57,469 nt of DNA from a virus, in IMG/VR virus record IMGVR_UViG_3300030102_005019, positions 1-57,469 of that record. One strand, given 5' to 3'. The translations under genes and the position numbers were made by a program. Under the pieces are notes generated by a model that worked only from the letters and a program-made list of their open reading frames with translations, had not been told where the DNA came from and did no database searches. Below, in pieces: positions 30,384 to 39,850 of the stretch (position 1 is the first letter of the stretch; every line of letters starts with the position of its first letter).

Positions 30384-30685
30384 TAGTTACGAGAAATTTC
30401 ATAAAGTCTTTCATCTAACTTTTCTAATGTTATTTTCATAGACTCTACATCAGATTTTATTGCCTCTACATCCTTTTGAGTTAATTCAATTGTTTTACGT
30501 ATCATTTCGTCTTTATATTTGAATTCAACCTCACTTACAGGTGCTTCAGGTAGTTTTTTAGCTTCTTCTATATCAGCAGCCATAACAAAATACATGCTAG
30601 CTAAAGATATCGCACCGGCAACAATTATTCCTATTGTTTTAAGATCTAATTTTAATTGAGTGTTTTCGGATATTTCTGTTGCCAT
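30383..30685 (-). CDS. Membrane-anchored coiled-coil protein (copy 2)
   Basis: This is 100 aa: MATEISENTQLKLDLKTIGI, transmembrane helix IVAGAISLASMYFVMAA, then a charged coiled coil ending LDERLYEISRN. The N-terminal 35 residues match the copy at 28544-28849 almost throughout, while the coiled coils have diverged. Holin or spanin-like roles are possible for one or both copies. Confidence 0.65.
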   Translation of the reverse strand: MATEISENTQLKLDLKTIGIIVAGAISLASMYFVMAADIEEAKKLPEAPVSEVEFKYKDEMIRKTIELTQKDVEAIKSDVESMKITLEKLDERLYEISRN

Positions 30686-30730
30686 GCTTTATACTTGTAT
30701 AATATATTGATTACTTATTTTTGTGTTTTT

Positions 30731-33700
30731 TTAATTATTATATTTTCTTTTGTTATATGGGCTTTTGTATCCCTTATTAAGATTATAAGTAGGTCTTTTA
30801 GGTTTACCTTTTGATTTTTTCTTTTTTAAAGCAGCAACAGAATCATCTGGTTCAAAATCTATATTCCACCTATTCCAACCACCTAATAAAGCTATTTTTT
30901 GCCAAATTTCAGTTTCACTATCAAGAGCGTCTTTAATGTTTCTAACTTTATTTAATAACCTATCAGCAGGAATATTAGCAAAAGAACCAGCCGCTGTTAC
31001 AACGTCTAGCGCTGGGTTTTCAACAGATAATCCCATTTCTTTATAATATTTCCAATTATATTCATGACCTCTTGCTGCTCTAATAAATTGATTTGATTTT
31101 ATACCTATTGCAGGAGAAACGTTTAGTGCTTCTATTAATAATCCTGATCTATCAAATCTACCCTCACCTGATCTCATTTTTTGATCTTCTTGTATAAACT
31201 TTAAAGCAACGTTTTTACCTGTAGCTAAAATTGCCCCATATATACCTATACCTCTTAAAAATGTATCTACCATCCTATTTCCAACTGTCGTCAATTGTTT
31301 TTGTTCTCTTTTCTCTTCCTCTTCATTTTTGTCATCATCTTTAGGGAATAGTTGTGAAAATAAAGCGTTTTGTAAAGCATTAAACATTACGTTTTGTAAA
31401 ACAACATAATACATTATTATTGATAGATTTTTTCTTTTACTTCCTCTACCAGCTCTAAAATCTTGTAATGCTTTTACTGTTTTTCTAGTATACTGCATTG
31501 GTGTGTTTTGAAAAGCTAAAAATATTCTACCAACAACATCAGTTTGTTGTTTTGACAATCTATCAGCTCTGGCAGACTGTTGTGTTTCTTCTGTTATTTC
31601 TTGAAAATCACTAAAAGCAAGTTCTTCAGCTACTTTAGGGTCTTTTCCTTTTTTAATATAACTGTTAACTCTGTTTCTAAAAAAAGTAGCACCACCAGCT
31701 GATATTGCAAAAGCATCACCAGCTCTTGTAAATGCAAAACCTTTTTGTAGCATAGTACCTAATAAACTTTGGAAACCTGTTTTATTTCTAATAGCTTCAG
31801 CTATTTCAGCTTCTTGTACATCGGTCCTAAGACCACCTCTTCGTTCTTTTAAGTAATCTGAGTTATATAAATATAAAAAGTCTTTTGCCCATTGTTTTGT
31901 ATCTGCAAAAGCAGCAGAAGCTTTAAATATATTATTATCTGAAAAGTTTATATAGTTAAAAGTAGATATTGTTTGTAGTAAAGCTGATCTTGTGTTAAAA
32001 AACATAGTAACAGCAACAGATCCTCTAATCCAGTTTAAAAAATTATTTATGGTTTTATTAGTACCAACAGGCCTTGATCTTCCAGTTTCCATCCTGTTTA
32101 GTATATCTTTTAATGCGCTTACATAATCGTTACCAAATGTAGCTCTAATTTTATTCATATTGTTTTTAGAAAATATTTGTTCTTTATTTTCTATCCACTC
32201 TTTTAAATATAATTTTCTCGATGTTTCATCTATAGATCTTAAAAAATCTTGTTGTACACTTCCTGCTAACCAACTTTTATCATCAGGGTTTATCCACGTA
32301 TCACCTTGTGGATGTTGCATTATACTACTTAATTGACTTGCATACTTTAAAAGCGTTGGATCACCTAAAACAACACCTTGTAGCTTAGCAACTGTTTGTT
32401 CGTTTTCTATACCAGGTATTTTATAACCTGATTTTGTATATAAATAAACTCGTAATGCTTGATCTTTATTATACCCTAGAACACCGGAGTCTTCGTTTAA
32501 TGTTTTTTGAAAACCTTTGTTGTCTTTTAAAAACTGTTTATACTTAGCACTTTTAGCTTGTCTTGACGTATTTAACATCATAATAGCTTTACCAAAAGGC
32601 CTTACAAGTTTTTTGTCGAAAAAGTCTAATTGTCTTTCGCCTAATGAACCTTTACCTAGCATTGAATATAATAAACCTAAAAAGTCATTAGCGCTAGGTG
32701 GTATAATGTTTCTTATTTTCTTTCTTGTAACTGCAAGGCGAGAAGAAGTAGCTGTATCAATAATATCTCCTTTTTCATATCTAGTATCTTTCAAAGATAA
32801 TATTTCAGCCATCTTTTCTTCTAAAGGTGTTTTCTCTATATCAAAATCATCTTTTACTTTACTAAATTGTTCGTCAGGATTTGTATTTTTCTTTACATTA
32901 TCAATTGATTCTTGTTGTGATATGTTTGGTGCTTGTTGTAGCATGTTTGTTGGTACAAAGCCAGCTTTATAGGCATCACTATTTAAAATTGTTTCTTTAC
33001 CAGATAAAATATCAAATATTAATTGTTTACCTAGGTTGCTATTAGTTTTGTAGCTTTCTAAAGAATATCTTGTTTTTTCTTGTTTTAATATTGTTAGATC
33101 TAATGAAGCTAAACTATTTATACCACCTATAGACGATGTATCGAAATCAGTTGTTTTAATTACAAATAACAATCTGTTTTTTCTTTCTTGTTTAGTATCA
33201 CCAGCTTTTATAAATGCCATTTTATATAAATTAATAAGGTTAAACAAGGCATTGTTTTGTTCTCTTATTTTAGCATCTTTCTGTTTTACTATTGCAGCAA
33301 GTTTTTTATCGTAACTTATCTTATCGTTATTTAATACTTTTCTTATATCATTTAATGTTGTAATATTACCTTCGCCTTTTACCCAATCATTTAATCTATT
33401 TATAAAATTAACTTGGTTTTGATCTAAATTACCTTCAGCTTTTAATTTATTCTTTGAAATAAAATTATCAACTTGTTGTTCAGATAAAGTTATACTTTCA
33501 ATACTTTTTCTATCTCTTAGTATTTTACCGTTTTTATCAACAAGTACTTTGTCATCTGATATATATAGATCATGTGTAACTTGATATAAAGAGTTTATAC
33601 CTTGAAAACCTGTTATTGCTTTAGCTAATCCTTTGTTGTCTTTAAATACATCTGGTAAACTATTTAAAAACTTTTCTTGATATTTTTGTGTTTTAACAAG

Positions 33701-36700
33701 ATTATCATAATCCCACTGTTGTGAGTTGTTTTTATATTTATAAGACATAAAAGCTTTATAATCTTCTCTATTAAGAGTTATGTCATATATTTTATTTGCA
33801 GCGTCTAAAAGTTCTTCATTTTCAAACATGGTTTTTGTAAACCTTTTTAGTTCTGATTTTTCAAAAATCATTTTTTGTAACTCAGGTAATACAAAATCAA
33901 AATCACCTTCTTGACTAAACTGATATTGTGATTTACCTGCAGAAATATTATTTATTGCATTAGGATTTATACCTAACTCTTGCATACGTATTCTTACTTC
34001 TGTATTTATAGCTGCTCTTATAGCAAAGTTTAATATACCTTTTAATCTTTGTGCTTCTGGACTTTGACCATCAAAAAGTTTACCTCTTGCGTCAACTGAT
34101 ATAGGACTGCCATCTGGATTCATACCTGCAACCCTAAGATATTTATTTCTAAACGATTCACTAACAACCGTTTCACCTTGTTCATTTACCTCAAAAGCAT
34201 TATCAGGTAAAACGTATTGTGGATTACCTTGTGCATCTTCAACTCTTCCTGTGCCTAATCTATATGCAACATACAGGTCTAATCCAAACTTTTTATCATT
34301 AATTATTTTAGTAGGTATTCTAACAGATTTACCTTGTACACCAAGATCTGCGTCTTGTACAACACTAGTATATTTAGGTAAAAGTTTTATAAATGAATCT
34401 ACTATAGGGTATATAAACTCTTGTATTTTTATAGCTTCACCTTTACCTAAGTTATCTTTAAAATTTGTTATTTTATTTGGCTTTATACCTATTTTTTGTG
34501 CAAAAGAATTTACAACCTCTTCTAATAATGGTACTTTAGAATATGTTAATTGACTAACGTTCATGTTGTCAATATTATCTACAACTGCTTTTTTAGTCTC
34601 TTTTTGAACATTTAAAAGCTTTGATGGTATTATTGAATCAGGATCAATCTCTTCTACACCTCTTTTAGTATCAAACTCAGAAAAATCTTCTTCAGTTCTA
34701 GCTTCATTAGCAACAAATCCAACTTCACCAGCTTCTATATCTAACCTATTAGCGGCGGTTTTTTTGTATTGTTTTGTTATTTTACCTTTATTATAGTTTA
34801 GGTTAGCGTTAATCCAACCCATTAAACTATCATTTTGTTCAGGATTAAAACGCATTAATACCCCAGTCATTTCTAATTTAACATCTTCAACAAATGTTTC
34901 TATAGGTTTACCATGTACGTTTTTGCCTATAATACCACGTTTTATTAAATGATCTAGTTTATTACCTTGTATTATAGCGTTATAAGCTTTACTAATACCA
35001 CCTTCATCCCACTCTTTTTTACTTACAACATATGCACCGCTACCGTCTTTTTCACCAACCAAATCATCTATTACTTTATTAGCCTGTTCGTAGTCAAAAC
35101 TACCATCTTCTAATTCGAACTCATCTCTTACTTCTGAAAACTGTTTTCTTTTCTTTTTAAGCTCTTTTGCAAGTTTTGTTTTATCAATAGCATCCAAAAC
35201 TTTTTGTGAAACCTCGTTGTTTTGTGCTGACTTACTATATTCAGTTAAAAAGTTAAATACTTGATCAGAATTAGCAAAACCTATTTCTAAATCGTATTGT
35301 TTAAAGAAACTTTTAATGAAATCATAAAGTTTTTCTAAAACTGTTTTGTCAAGAGATAATTCTTGTTTAGCCAAAGCATCGGTAAAAACGTTAAAATATT
35401 CAGTATCATATTTTCCACTTTCAATACCATAACCCCTGCTCTCCATAATAGCATCCATTTCTGATACTTGCCTAGATGTTAATCTTTTTTTAACACCCTC
35501 AACCATTTTACCTTGTTGTTTTTTATTACCTATTTGTGAGTTTATTATAGGGTGTAGCACTTCATGTGCACCTATATTTATTTGAAAAGTATCTTTAGCG
35601 GCTTGTTTATTAAAATATATTTGACCGTTAACGTATACGCCACCTATATTTTTAACCTCTTGTTCTGTTTTACCAAGTATATCAGCAAACTCTTTGTTTG
35701 TTTCTATATCTTGTGACTTTATACCTAAAGCTTCGCCCATTTTAGCACCAAAGCTTGTACTTTTATCTATTATCATTTCAACACCTTGATCTTCTGATAA
35801 AATACCTTTAATTCTTAAAACATTAGAATTAAATTGATCTTTAGCTGCTTTTAGATAAACGTTATATTCGTCTTTTGTAATTTCTTTGTTTTGAAGTTTT
35901 TGATCAAGTTCTTGTAGTTTTATTACTTGACTTTGTGTTTCTTGATTTATGTCAGATATTCTTTTTTGATTTTCTTCTGACAAGTTATTTATTTTAGCGT
36001 TTGATCTACCAACAAGTATTTCAATATTTGCTTTTGCAGTGTCTATATTGTCTTGCGCCTTTTGTCTAACTGAATTATCTTCAGACTCATTTAACACCCT
36101 GCTATTATAAACTAAAGCATTAAAGTTTCTTTGTATTTCATTTGACTCTTTAGTAGATCGTACAGCCGGTCCAGCTGAAATTAAATTTTTTGATGCTCTT
36201 GCACCTCCACCTCCAACAAAACCTTGTAGTAAATTTTCATAAGCATCTTGTTCAGTCAACATTTTTACTAATGTTTCTTTTACCACTTCACCAGATGATT
36301 TACCTTCTGCTATTAATTTGTTTGCTTCAGTAAGCCCATATTGTTTCCACTCTGTTAAAGCTTCAACTGTTCCAACCTCTGCAATATCTAATATTTTTTT
36401 TGTTAATTTTCCAGCGCCTTTACTAGCTAACATACCAGAACCACCTTTTAGTATTTTTCCAATACCTATGTTTTCAAGTAATGATTGACTAAATCCTATT
36501 ATAGCAGGTGTTTTTGTTTCAGCGTCACCAGATTTTATTAAATCAGATAAAGACATGTTTTTTTGCTTGGCTAACTCTTCATTATAATTCAAATAATTTT
36601 CTGCCATAAAATCAAAAAAGAAACCACTACCAAAAGTTGTTACTCCATATGCTATAGAACCAATAGCGTTTATAACAGCGTCGATACCCGCTGCAACAAC

Positions 36701-37222
36701 GCCAGGAATATCACCTTCTTTAACCGATTGTATGATTTTTTTTGTAGGTAATTTTTGTTGTTGTTCTATTCTAAAAGCTGGTATTGCTTCTAACAGATCT
36801 TGTTCTGTCATACCCTCTAATAACCATGAGTCTTTACCATATTTTTTTTCTAGATTTAATACAGTTTGCCTACCTAATATAGTTTGGGCTAATGCAGAAC
36901 TAGCTAAATCTAAAGCAGGAGATTCACCAGTATAAAACTCACCTATGTCTCCTAATTGTTCTACAAAATTTTTAAAACTATTTTTTATGGATTCACCAAA
37001 GCTAATTCTTGAGTTTTGTGAAACCGAAGAACCATCTACCAAATTTAAGTCCATATTGGGTGCTTTTGACAGCAGAGCAGTCACACCCTGGTCTGCTCCT
37101 TGCAACTTTACTTGTTCTTGATTATCTTGTAAAATTGCGTCTGGGTGTTTTAATAGAAACTCTTGTTTTCTATTTGGGGCAACTTCGAAAAGTTTACCAT
37201 TAACTAAATAAAATTCATTCAT
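30731..37222 (-). CDS. Giant internal virion protein with zincin motif
   Basis: This is 2163 aa from the ATG at 37222, 1 nt after the upstream stop; an in-frame start 42 nt earlier lies inside that gene. N-terminal MNEFYLVNGKLFEVAPNRKQ. Around residue 552, GAHEVLHPIIN contains HExxH, the zinc-protease signature. Long helical regions follow. Near 1930-1960 a hydrophobic stretch (MYYVVLQNVMFNALQNALF) could cross a membrane. The end is Lys-rich. Size and position next to two helical virion proteins suggest an ejected protein like T7 gp16, delivered with the DNA. The protease call rests on the motif and its context alone. Confidence 0.7.
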   Translation of the reverse strand: MNEFYLVNGKLFEVAPNRKQEFLLKHPDAILQDNQEQVKLQGADQGVTALLSKAPNMDLNLVDGSSVSQNSRISFGESIKNSFKNFVEQLGDIGEFYTGESPALDLASSALAQTILGRQTVLNLEKKYGKDSWLLEGMTEQDLLEAIPAFRIEQQQKLPTKKIIQSVKEGDIPGVVAAGIDAVINAIGSIAYGVTTFGSGFFFDFMAENYLNYNEELAKQKNMSLSDLIKSGDAETKTPAIIGFSQSLLENIGIGKILKGGSGMLASKGAGKLTKKILDIAEVGTVEALTEWKQYGLTEANKLIAEGKSSGEVVKETLVKMLTEQDAYENLLQGFVGGGGARASKNLISAGPAVRSTKESNEIQRNFNALVYNSRVLNESEDNSVRQKAQDNIDTAKANIEILVGRSNAKINNLSEENQKRISDINQETQSQVIKLQELDQKLQNKEITKDEYNVYLKAAKDQFNSNVLRIKGILSEDQGVEMIIDKSTSFGAKMGEALGIKSQDIETNKEFADILGKTEQEVKNIGGVYVNGQIYFNKQAAKDTFQINIGAHEVLHPIINSQIGNKKQQGKMVEGVKKRLTSRQVSEMDAIMESRGYGIESGKYDTEYFNVFTDALAKQELSLDKTVLEKLYDFIKSFFKQYDLEIGFANSDQVFNFLTEYSKSAQNNEVSQKVLDAIDKTKLAKELKKKRKQFSEVRDEFELEDGSFDYEQANKVIDDLVGEKDGSGAYVVSKKEWDEGGISKAYNAIIQGNKLDHLIKRGIIGKNVHGKPIETFVEDVKLEMTGVLMRFNPEQNDSLMGWINANLNYNKGKITKQYKKTAANRLDIEAGEVGFVANEARTEEDFSEFDTKRGVEEIDPDSIIPSKLLNVQKETKKAVVDNIDNMNVSQLTYSKVPLLEEVVNSFAQKIGIKPNKITNFKDNLGKGEAIKIQEFIYPIVDSFIKLLPKYTSVVQDADLGVQGKSVRIPTKIINDKKFGLDLYVAYRLGTGRVEDAQGNPQYVLPDNAFEVNEQGETVVSESFRNKYLRVAGMNPDGSPISVDARGKLFDGQSPEAQRLKGILNFAIRAAINTEVRIRMQELGINPNAINNISAGKSQYQFSQEGDFDFVLPELQKMIFEKSELKRFTKTMFENEELLDAANKIYDITLNREDYKAFMSYKYKNNSQQWDYDNLVKTQKYQEKFLNSLPDVFKDNKGLAKAITGFQGINSLYQVTHDLYISDDKVLVDKNGKILRDRKSIESITLSEQQVDNFISKNKLKAEGNLDQNQVNFINRLNDWVKGEGNITTLNDIRKVLNNDKISYDKKLAAIVKQKDAKIREQNNALFNLINLYKMAFIKAGDTKQERKNRLLFVIKTTDFDTSSIGGINSLASLDLTILKQEKTRYSLESYKTNSNLGKQLIFDILSGKETILNSDAYKAGFVPTNMLQQAPNISQQESIDNVKKNTNPDEQFSKVKDDFDIEKTPLEEKMAEILSLKDTRYEKGDIIDTATSSRLAVTRKKIRNIIPPSANDFLGLLYSMLGKGSLGERQLDFFDKKLVRPFGKAIMMLNTSRQAKSAKYKQFLKDNKGFQKTLNEDSGVLGYNKDQALRVYLYTKSGYKIPGIENEQTVAKLQGVVLGDPTLLKYASQLSSIMQHPQGDTWINPDDKSWLAGSVQQDFLRSIDETSRKLYLKEWIENKEQIFSKNNMNKIRATFGNDYVSALKDILNRMETGRSRPVGTNKTINNFLNWIRGSVAVTMFFNTRSALLQTISTFNYINFSDNNIFKASAAFADTKQWAKDFLYLYNSDYLKERRGGLRTDVQEAEIAEAIRNKTGFQSLLGTMLQKGFAFTRAGDAFAISAGGATFFRNRVNSYIKKGKDPKVAEELAFSDFQEITEETQQSARADRLSKQQTDVVGRIFLAFQNTPMQYTRKTVKALQDFRAGRGSKRKNLSIIMYYVVLQNVMFNALQNALFSQLFPKDDDKNEEEEKREQKQLTTVGNRMVDTFLRGIGIYGAILATGKNVALKFIQEDQKMRSGEGRFDRSGLLIEALNVSPAIGIKSNQFIRAARGHEYNWKYYKEMGLSVENPALDVVTAAGSFANIPADRLLNKVRNIKDALDSETEIWQKIALLGGWNRWNIDFEPDDSVAALKKKKSKGKPKRPTYNLNKGYKSPYNKRKYNN

Positions 37223-37223
37223 A

Positions 37224-39038
37224 TTATTGTGCAAAAGATTTATCAACGTCTTCTTGACCTCCAAAAATAGAGATTCTACGTTTTAATTTATCTATTAGTT
37301 CTTTTAATTCAGCTCTACTAATACCATCAAGACCTCTACTTGATCTACTAAATACCTCGCCAGTTTCTTCATTTATGTAATAACGTGATTTATTTGTCTT
37401 ATATAAGTCTTCATATTCTTTAACCTGCATACCCATATCAGTTAACATTTGTTGTACTTCTATAGGATCTAACTCACCTTTATCAATTAAGTCTTGATAA
37501 ACCTCGTTATCGTCCTTAAGTTGTCTTATTAATAATTGTAATGCTCTTTTTGATATTCTTTCACCATCAACTGTTACCATACCAGAAGATGTTTTACTAT
37601 ATAACTCTTCTAATTCAGCTATTTTACTAGTATTAGCTTGAAGTGTTTCGTTTAACGCCTCAGGAGATAATGCTTGCTCAGTTTGTTCAAGTTGTTCTTG
37701 TTTAAGTTTTTCTTGTCTTAGTTTTTCTTTTTCAACCTGTTCTTGAACTCTTAATCTATAATCGTCTCTTAAAAGTCCTTTTGCTTTTTGTAGTTTTCTA
37801 GGATCTGCACCATATCTCATTTCCAACATATAATTAGCTAATTTAAATTGACCAGTTAGTGTCCTTACATCAAATGTTGCTGGTACTATTTCGTTATCTA
37901 TAGTTAATAAACCTGGTATATTAACAACACCTAGCCCAGTGTTTGGATCTACATCTGTCATTGTTACTGGATCATCACCTGCTGTTAAATTAAAATCTAA
38001 CATACTCGGTAGAGTTACCGGATCACTTATGTCAGTGTAAATTTTATTAATTTCACCTATAAGATTTTGTTGTTCAACTAAATCATTTCTTTGCTCAGCT
38101 GTTAAATTATTTAAAGGATTTTGCTGCTCCTCTAAACGCATATTTATTCTATTTACAGTTCTCGAACCGTTTTGTAATTGAAACTTAAGATATTCAATTA
38201 TAGCACCATCTTGATCTTGTATAGCCTTTTCTTTTTCTTCTTGTGTCATGGTATCAGGAAAATCATTATATCTTATAGATATATCTGTTGCTGCTCTAGC
38301 GTAATCGTTAAATAATACCCTTTTTGTTTGATCGTCCATTAAACCAAATAATCTAGTTGCTTCTGCATCTATATCACCCGTTATTTTGTCTTGAATTTTT
38401 AAAGGATCTTCTGCTTGTTGATATCTATAATCTATAGCGTTTATACTGTTTTTTAACATACCATCAAGACCTGTTAATATATCAGTTTTGTTTTTTAATA
38501 AATCTACTTTATCTGGTATTTTATCAGCCATTAGTATTTTAGTAGCACCATTAGGCATTTTAAATGATAAAGCTGGCCCACCGCTATACATAATAACTTC
38601 AAAACCGTTTATTTTATTTGTTAAAAAATCTTTAAACGTACCATCATCTAAACCAAATAAATCTATTTCTGTAGGATCTAATTTTACAGCTGTGCCTAAT
38701 TTCGTTAGCGGATTTAAAATACCCATACCTATTTCATCATATATCTCTTGTCTTTGTTGTTGATTAGCATTAGCAAACATACCGTTTTCAACATATCTTT
38801 CGTTTATAGTTTTTTTGGTAATATCAGCTACATCTTTACCAAAAGTTTTAGCTATAGTAGGATAGTCCATTTCTTTATTGAACTGGGCTAAAGCATAGTC
38901 TAACTGTTGTTTTTCTTTTTCTTCTTTTTCAGATTGTTTTTCATAATAGGCTCTGTGTTTTTCTATAGTGCTTAAAAAGCTTTTTAGAAAAGCATTAGGA
39001 TCACCTACAAATAAATTTCCTGGATTTCTATAACTCAT
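37224..39038 (-). CDS. Putative internal virion protein
   Basis: This is 604 aa, mostly helical and charged: MSYRNPGNLFVGDPNAFLKS, then KQSEKEEKEKQQLDYALAQF. A coiled-coil stretch rich in Gln/Lys/Leu lies around 420-460 (EKEKLRQEKLKQEQLEQTEQ). No enzyme motif. Its position between the giant zincin protein and the Ala/Gln-rich 268-aa protein matches the internal-protein trio of T7-like podoviruses (gp14-gp15-gp16). Assignment is by context. Confidence 0.6.
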   Translation of the reverse strand: MSYRNPGNLFVGDPNAFLKSFLSTIEKHRAYYEKQSEKEEKEKQQLDYALAQFNKEMDYPTIAKTFGKDVADITKKTINERYVENGMFANANQQQRQEIYDEIGMGILNPLTKLGTAVKLDPTEIDLFGLDDGTFKDFLTNKINGFEVIMYSGGPALSFKMPNGATKILMADKIPDKVDLLKNKTDILTGLDGMLKNSINAIDYRYQQAEDPLKIQDKITGDIDAEATRLFGLMDDQTKRVLFNDYARAATDISIRYNDFPDTMTQEEKEKAIQDQDGAIIEYLKFQLQNGSRTVNRINMRLEEQQNPLNNLTAEQRNDLVEQQNLIGEINKIYTDISDPVTLPSMLDFNLTAGDDPVTMTDVDPNTGLGVVNIPGLLTIDNEIVPATFDVRTLTGQFKLANYMLEMRYGADPRKLQKAKGLLRDDYRLRVQEQVEKEKLRQEKLKQEQLEQTEQALSPEALNETLQANTSKIAELEELYSKTSSGMVTVDGERISKRALQLLIRQLKDDNEVYQDLIDKGELDPIEVQQMLTDMGMQVKEYEDLYKTNKSRYYINEETGEVFSRSSRGLDGISRAELKELIDKLKRRISIFGGQEDVDKSFAQ

Positions 39039-39043
39039 AACTA

Positions 39044-39850
39044 TTAATTAAATAAACCTTTCATACCTAAACCTGCCAGATTACCAAAAGCAGTACCTAA
39101 AGCGCTTTGTTGTGCTTGTCTATATTGACCGGCCATATTAGCGTATCGATCTGCCATACCTTGTAATCTATCCATTTTAATGTTATCTCTTTGTTCTCTT
39201 ACGCCAAACATAAATTGCTGACCAGCCACATCTGCGCCTTGTAATCTAATAGCTTCTTGCATACGTTGTTGATTAGCCATCTGTTCACCTCTTGCTCTTT
39301 GTATTGCTATTGCCGCCTCTTGTTGTTGTACATTACCTGCTATTTGTAATTTTGAAGCATTTGCTTGTTGTAAAATTGCGGTAGCTGCTGCAGCTCCACC
39401 GCCAGTTTCTCTCAATGCTTCTAATCCTGTAGCTAAAGAAAGATCTGTTCCTTCCGCTTGTAATTCTGCAGCTCTTGTAGCAACCTGCATGTCTCTTGCT
39501 GGGTTTGTAATCATATTACTAAGATCTTTTACATTTGCGTAAGGATTTATTATTTCTTGTTGTTGAAAATTATCTAGCCTTTGTTGGTACATCCTAGATT
39601 GTCTTTCAGCGTCACGTGCTCTTCTACCTGCACCAAAACTACTAAAAATACCTCCTAGTATACCTGCCCCAGCGGCGGCTATTGCGAATGGATTTGCCAT
39701 ATTTTTTGTTGTATTTGTTGTTGTTGTTGTTGTTGGTCTATTATAATAAGTTAACGTAGTACCTTTTATAGGTGGAAGAGGTGAATAAGCTAAACCCGCC
39801 ATCCTACCTGTACCAACTCTTTTTTGTGGTGTCCTTGATTTAGGATTCAC
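39044..39850 (-). CDS. Internal virion protein, Ala/Gln-rich
   Basis: This is 268 aa with a GTG start at 39850 that overlaps the upstream TAG. An ATG at 39700 (MANPFAIAAAGAGILGGIFS) is an alternative that would drop a low-complexity Thr leader. After a Gly/Ala segment able to enter a membrane (AIAAAGAGILGGIFSSFGAG) the protein is a long Ala/Gln/Arg helix (IAGNVQQQEAAIAIQRARGE). The layout is common for small podovirus internal or ejection proteins. Confidence 0.65.
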   Translation of the reverse strand: MNPKSRTPQKRVGTGRMAGLAYSPLPPIKGTTLTYYNRPTTTTTTNTTKNMANPFAIAAAGAGILGGIFSSFGAGRRARDAERQSRMYQQRLDNFQQQEIINPYANVKDLSNMITNPARDMQVATRAAELQAEGTDLSLATGLEALRETGGGAAAATAILQQANASKLQIAGNVQQQEAAIAIQRARGEQMANQQRMQEAIRLQGADVAGQQFMFGVREQRDNIKMDRLQGMADRYANMAGQYRQAQQSALGTAFGNLAGLGMKGLFN

